Assembly: GCF_932526225.1 (NCBI RefSeq)
Contig: NC_064046.1
Location: 7,427,219-7,491,218 of the forward strand
Source: Nematostella vectensis
Lineage: Eukaryota > Cnidaria > Anthozoa > Actiniaria > Edwardsiidae
Reading direction: 5' to 3'
DNA: 64,000 bases
The notes beneath the pieces were generated by a model, which made no database searches, was not told where the DNA came from, and saw only the letters and a list, made by a program, of their open reading frames with translations. Positions 61,233-64,000 of the stretch are shown here, in pieces; the first letter of the stretch is position 1; each line of letters starts with the position of its first letter. A program made the translations under genes and the position numbers.

Positions 61233-63522
61233 ATGTACTGTCTCTTACCTATCAGATGGTGGAGCCTCGCAGCATGCCTTGCGGGCCTATTTATTCTGGC
61301 GGGGTCTTTTCATGCGCAGAAAAGAGGAAAGTGTTTCGGGGAAGCGGCATTTACGCGTAAACACCAAGGTCAGCTTGTAGCTCATAGTTGATAATGTAAC
61401 TATCAAAAGATTTTTTCTGCATCATAAATATAAGGAATTTTCCAACTGAAATGAGATACCTCCTAAGGAAGTTAAATTGATTCCAGCAACCCCTCCCCCG
61501 ACAAGATTTCCTGTCTACATCTTGGACTAGCGCAAAAAGATCACGTGACATTTTAAGTGGCTCAGCAAAAACAACTTATTTAGCACTTACAAATAAAGTC
61601 AAAAAGTTTTTTCAGAAAAGGTTGATTTTCACTTAAAGATTTTATTTTTTTGCCTTGAAATTGCCGCCTAAAAGGTCACATTATCTCTTAGCGCAATTCC
61701 CATATAGCAGCTCCCATATATCAACTCCAATATAGCAACCCCCATACAGCAATTCCCATATAGCAACTCCCATATAGCAACTCCCATATAGCAGCTCCCA
61801 TATAGCAACTCCAATATAGCAGCTCCCATATAGCAACTCCAATATAGCAACTCCCATATAGCAACTCCCATATAGCAACTCCTATATAGCAACTCCCATA
61901 TAGCAGCTCCCATATAGGGACTCCCATATAGCAACTCCAATATAGCAGCTCCCATATAGCAACTCCAATATAGCAACTCCCATATAGCAACTCCCATATA
62001 GCAACTCCCATATAACAACTCCCATATAGCAGCTCCCATATAGGGACTCCCATATAGCAACTCCCATATAGGAACTCCCATATAGCAACTCCCATATAGC
62101 AACTCCCATGTAGCAACTCCCATATAGCAGCTCCCATATAGCAACTCCCATATTGGGACTCTCATATAGCAACTCCCATATAGCAACTCCCATATAGCAA
62201 CTCCCATATAGCAACTCCCATGTAGCAACTCCCATATAGCAGCTCCCATATAGCAACTCCCATATTGGGACTCTCATATAGCAACTCCCATATAACAACT
62301 CCCATATAGCAACCCCCATACAGCAACTCCAATATAGCAACTCCCATATAGCAACTCCAATATAGCAACTCCCATATAACAACTCCCATATAGCAACTCC
62401 TATATAGCAGCTCCCATATAGCAGCTCCCATATAGCAACTCCCATATAGCAACTCCTATATAGCAACTCCCATATAGCAACTCCCATATAGCAACTCCCA
62501 TATAGCAACTCCTATATAGCAGCTCCCATATAGCAACTCCCATGTAGCAACTCCCATGTAGCAACTCCCATATAGCAACTCCTATATAGCAGCTCCCATA
62601 TAGCAGCTCCCATATAGCAGCTCCCATATAGCAACTCCCATATAGCAACTCCCATATAGCAACCATTTCTTGCACAGCAACCATTTCCTACAAGAATGTA
62701 AGCGGATGACGGAGATTGTTTTCAAAAAATGTAAAGATGTTTCATTTTTGCCAGACAGCTGTATTTTCAAATTGCGGCTAATCAAAATGTCCAACTATAA
62801 AGCTACTGTGCATGGCAATGGAAAAATAAAAAATACATATATTAATGGACGTGTTGTCAAGCAAAAGACAAATGAGATTTTATCTAATAATTTCATATTA
62901 GGTAAGGCACTAGATAATCACGTGATAGCACAACATTACGTCACGGAGTCATCCAAGTGCGCCTTCAAATGCTTGGGTAGTGCCCAATGCTCCTCGTTCA
63001 ATTACAAGAATCTATTAGCGACGTGCGAGCTAAGTGACGTCACTGCCTCTGCGGCGCCCGTCTCTGATCTGGTTCTTGACTCAGAAAGCGACTACTACGA
63101 AGCTCTTGATTATGTGAGTTTGCAAAGTAATTTTGTCGGGCTTTTTTAGTTTATACTCCGATAAGCTTAATCTAAAGCTGGTTGATTACAAGGATGGGAC
63201 TTCGCAAGCCATTACGCCAGGAACAATACAGGCCGGTCGCTTTACAAGAGCTGTTGAACTCTATTTGTGAAAAGGAAGTTGAGTATGTGTGGTATTTTAG
63301 GTTTTACCCTTTTATGCCTCATCTCCCTCTGTGCGCAGTATTTCAGGTTTTAGCGGTTTATGTTTCATCTCCCTCTATGTCTGGTATTTCAGGTTTTACC
63401 GGTTTGTGCTTCGTCTCCCTGCTCCAATGGCGGCACGTGTAGTAGGTCATGTGACGGGGATCGTGGCTATCAGTGCGCATGCCCGAAAGGTTTTGTGGGC
63501 GAAAACTGCAAGACGTGGATAG
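61233..63522 (+). CDS. Secreted PAN/apple-EGF protein, paralogue 2 (5' three exons, continues beyond window)
   Basis: Exon 1 (61233-61368) encodes a signal peptide: MYCLLPIRWWSLAACLAG then LFILAGSFHAQ, followed by CFGEAAFTRKHQ. The donor CAAG|GTCAGC is phase 1. Exon 2 (62902-63113, 212 nt, same length as in paralogue 1) is the PAN/apple module (KALDNHVIAQHYV, CAFKCLGSAQCSSFNY, CELSDVT, YYEALDY). Exon 3 (63393-63522) is the EGF module (CASSPCSNGGTC ... CACPKGFVGENCKTW). Phases agree throughout. The fibrinogen-like exons should lie past 64000. The + strand frame 62670-63149 reads through the intron and does not represent the protein. Intron 1 holds a 14-bp array and intron 3 a 24-bp array. Confidence 0.85.
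61693..62665. repeat. 14-bp minisatellite (~69 copies) in intron 1 of paralogue 2
   Basis: Unit CCCATATAGCAACT with variants (AGCAGCT, CCAATAT, GGGACT). The CATATAG core is near-palindromic. The long - strand frames (YMGVAIWELL repeats) are artefacts. Confidence 0.95.
63289..63430 (+). repeat. Triplicated 46-bp splice-acceptor/EGF-exon-start unit, paralogue 2
   Basis: Acceptor AGs at 63300, 63346 and 63392, each preceded by GTATTT(T/C)AG-like sequence and followed by GTTTTA(C/G)C ... CATCTCCCTCT. Number and spacing are identical to paralogue 1 (50721/50767/50813), although the copies have diverged in sequence. Confidence 0.9.
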
Positions 63523-63540
63523 GTAAGCCTGTCAACACCA

Positions 63541-64000
63541 AGATGCCGCCACTAGGAGTGTCTGTGATAGTACCACTAGGAGTGTCTGTGATAGTGCCGC
63601 TAGGAGTGTCTGTGATAGTGCCACTAGGAGTGTCTGTGATAGTACCACTAGGAGTGTCTGTGATAGTACCACTAGAAGTGTCTGTGATAGTACCACTAGG
63701 AGTGTCTGTGATAGTACCACTAGGAGTGTCTGTGATAGTACCACTAGGAGTGTCTGTGATAGTGCCACTAGGAGTGTCTGTGATAGTACCACTAGGAGTG
63801 TCTGTGATAGTACTACTAGGAGTGTCTGTGATAGTACCACTAGGAGTGTCTGTGATAGTACCACTAGGAGTGTCTGTGATAGTACCACTAGAAGTGTCTG
63901 TGATAGTACCACTAGGAGTGTCTGTCATTGTACCACTAGTACCACTAGGAGTGTCTGTGATAGTACCACTAGAAGTGTCTGTGATAGTACCACTAGGAGT
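63541..64000. repeat. 24-bp minisatellite (~19 copies, runs to the window end)
   Basis: Unit GTGATAGTACCACTAGGAGT then GTCT, starting about 20 bp after the donor of the EGF exon. The period is a multiple of three, so - strand frames (TITDTPSG repeats) stay open. The array continues past 64000. Confidence 0.95.

Noticed and set aside
61668..62794. - strand ORFs of YMGVAIWELL repeats
   Set aside because: Artefact of the 14-bp array in the first intron of paralogue 2.
62670..63149. 159-codon ORF as the actual 5' end of paralogue 2
   Set aside because: It includes intron sequence. The acceptor at 62901 and the signal-peptide exon at 61233-61368 give matching phases, and the exon length (212 nt) equals that of paralogue 1.

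Overview
The window is animal nuclear DNA, most likely from an anthozoan cnidarian (sea anemone or coral relative). The reasons are an intron-rich conserved tRNA-modification gene, a secreted PAN-EGF-fibrinogen-like gene family of the kind common in Anthozoa, a class-A GPCR, and a Polinton/Maverick element. No bacterial-style operons are present. By my count about 21 kb (roughly a third) is minisatellite DNA in about ten unrelated arrays, almost all in introns or next to genes. These arrays create most of the long open reading frames, which should not be read as proteins.

Layout. (1) 779-20312, + strand: a complete tRNA-dihydrouridine synthase 2 (DUS2) gene that I could assemble into 16 exons with consistent splice phases (1356 nt, 451 codons plus stop). 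Its fifth intron is swollen by a ~12 kb array of a 16-bp unit (2517-14548) with a higher-order repeat of about 3.3 kb. (2) 21846-41067, - strand: a rhodopsin-class GPCR gene, now a pseudogene. Exon 1 (40751-41067) carries TM1-2, and the last exon carries TM3-7 but is cut in two by a transposon. (3) 22168-38743: a 16,576-bp Polinton with 384-bp terminal inverted repeats beginning AG and a 6-bp target duplication (GATGTG at 22162-22167 and 38744-38749). It sits in the region for the third intracellular loop of the GPCR. It carries protein-primed DNA polymerase B, a chromodomain integrase, a double-jelly-roll major capsid protein, an adenain-like cysteine protease, an A32-like packaging ATPase, a RING-finger protein and several small structural or unknown genes. 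Most core genes are broken by stops and frame changes although the TIRs remain nearly identical. (4) 41200-49200: gene-poor DNA with CRE-rich degenerate repeats, palindromic MITE-like elements and a CpG-rich promoter-like patch. (5) 50429-56364 and 61233-64000 (running off the end), + strand: two tandem paralogues encoding secreted PAN/apple, EGF and fibrinogen-like proteins.

How the parts fit. DUS2 and the two PAN-EGF genes look intact and functional. The GPCR and the Polinton look dead. The most unusual pattern is in the PAN-EGF genes. Several tandem repeats are built from exon-intron boundaries: a 46-bp acceptor plus exon-start unit present three times in both paralogues at identical spacing, a 72-bp donor-containing unit that keeps the reading frame, and a 36-bp unit that repeats a splice donor about 14 times. 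I found no CRISPR array, rRNA or tRNA gene.
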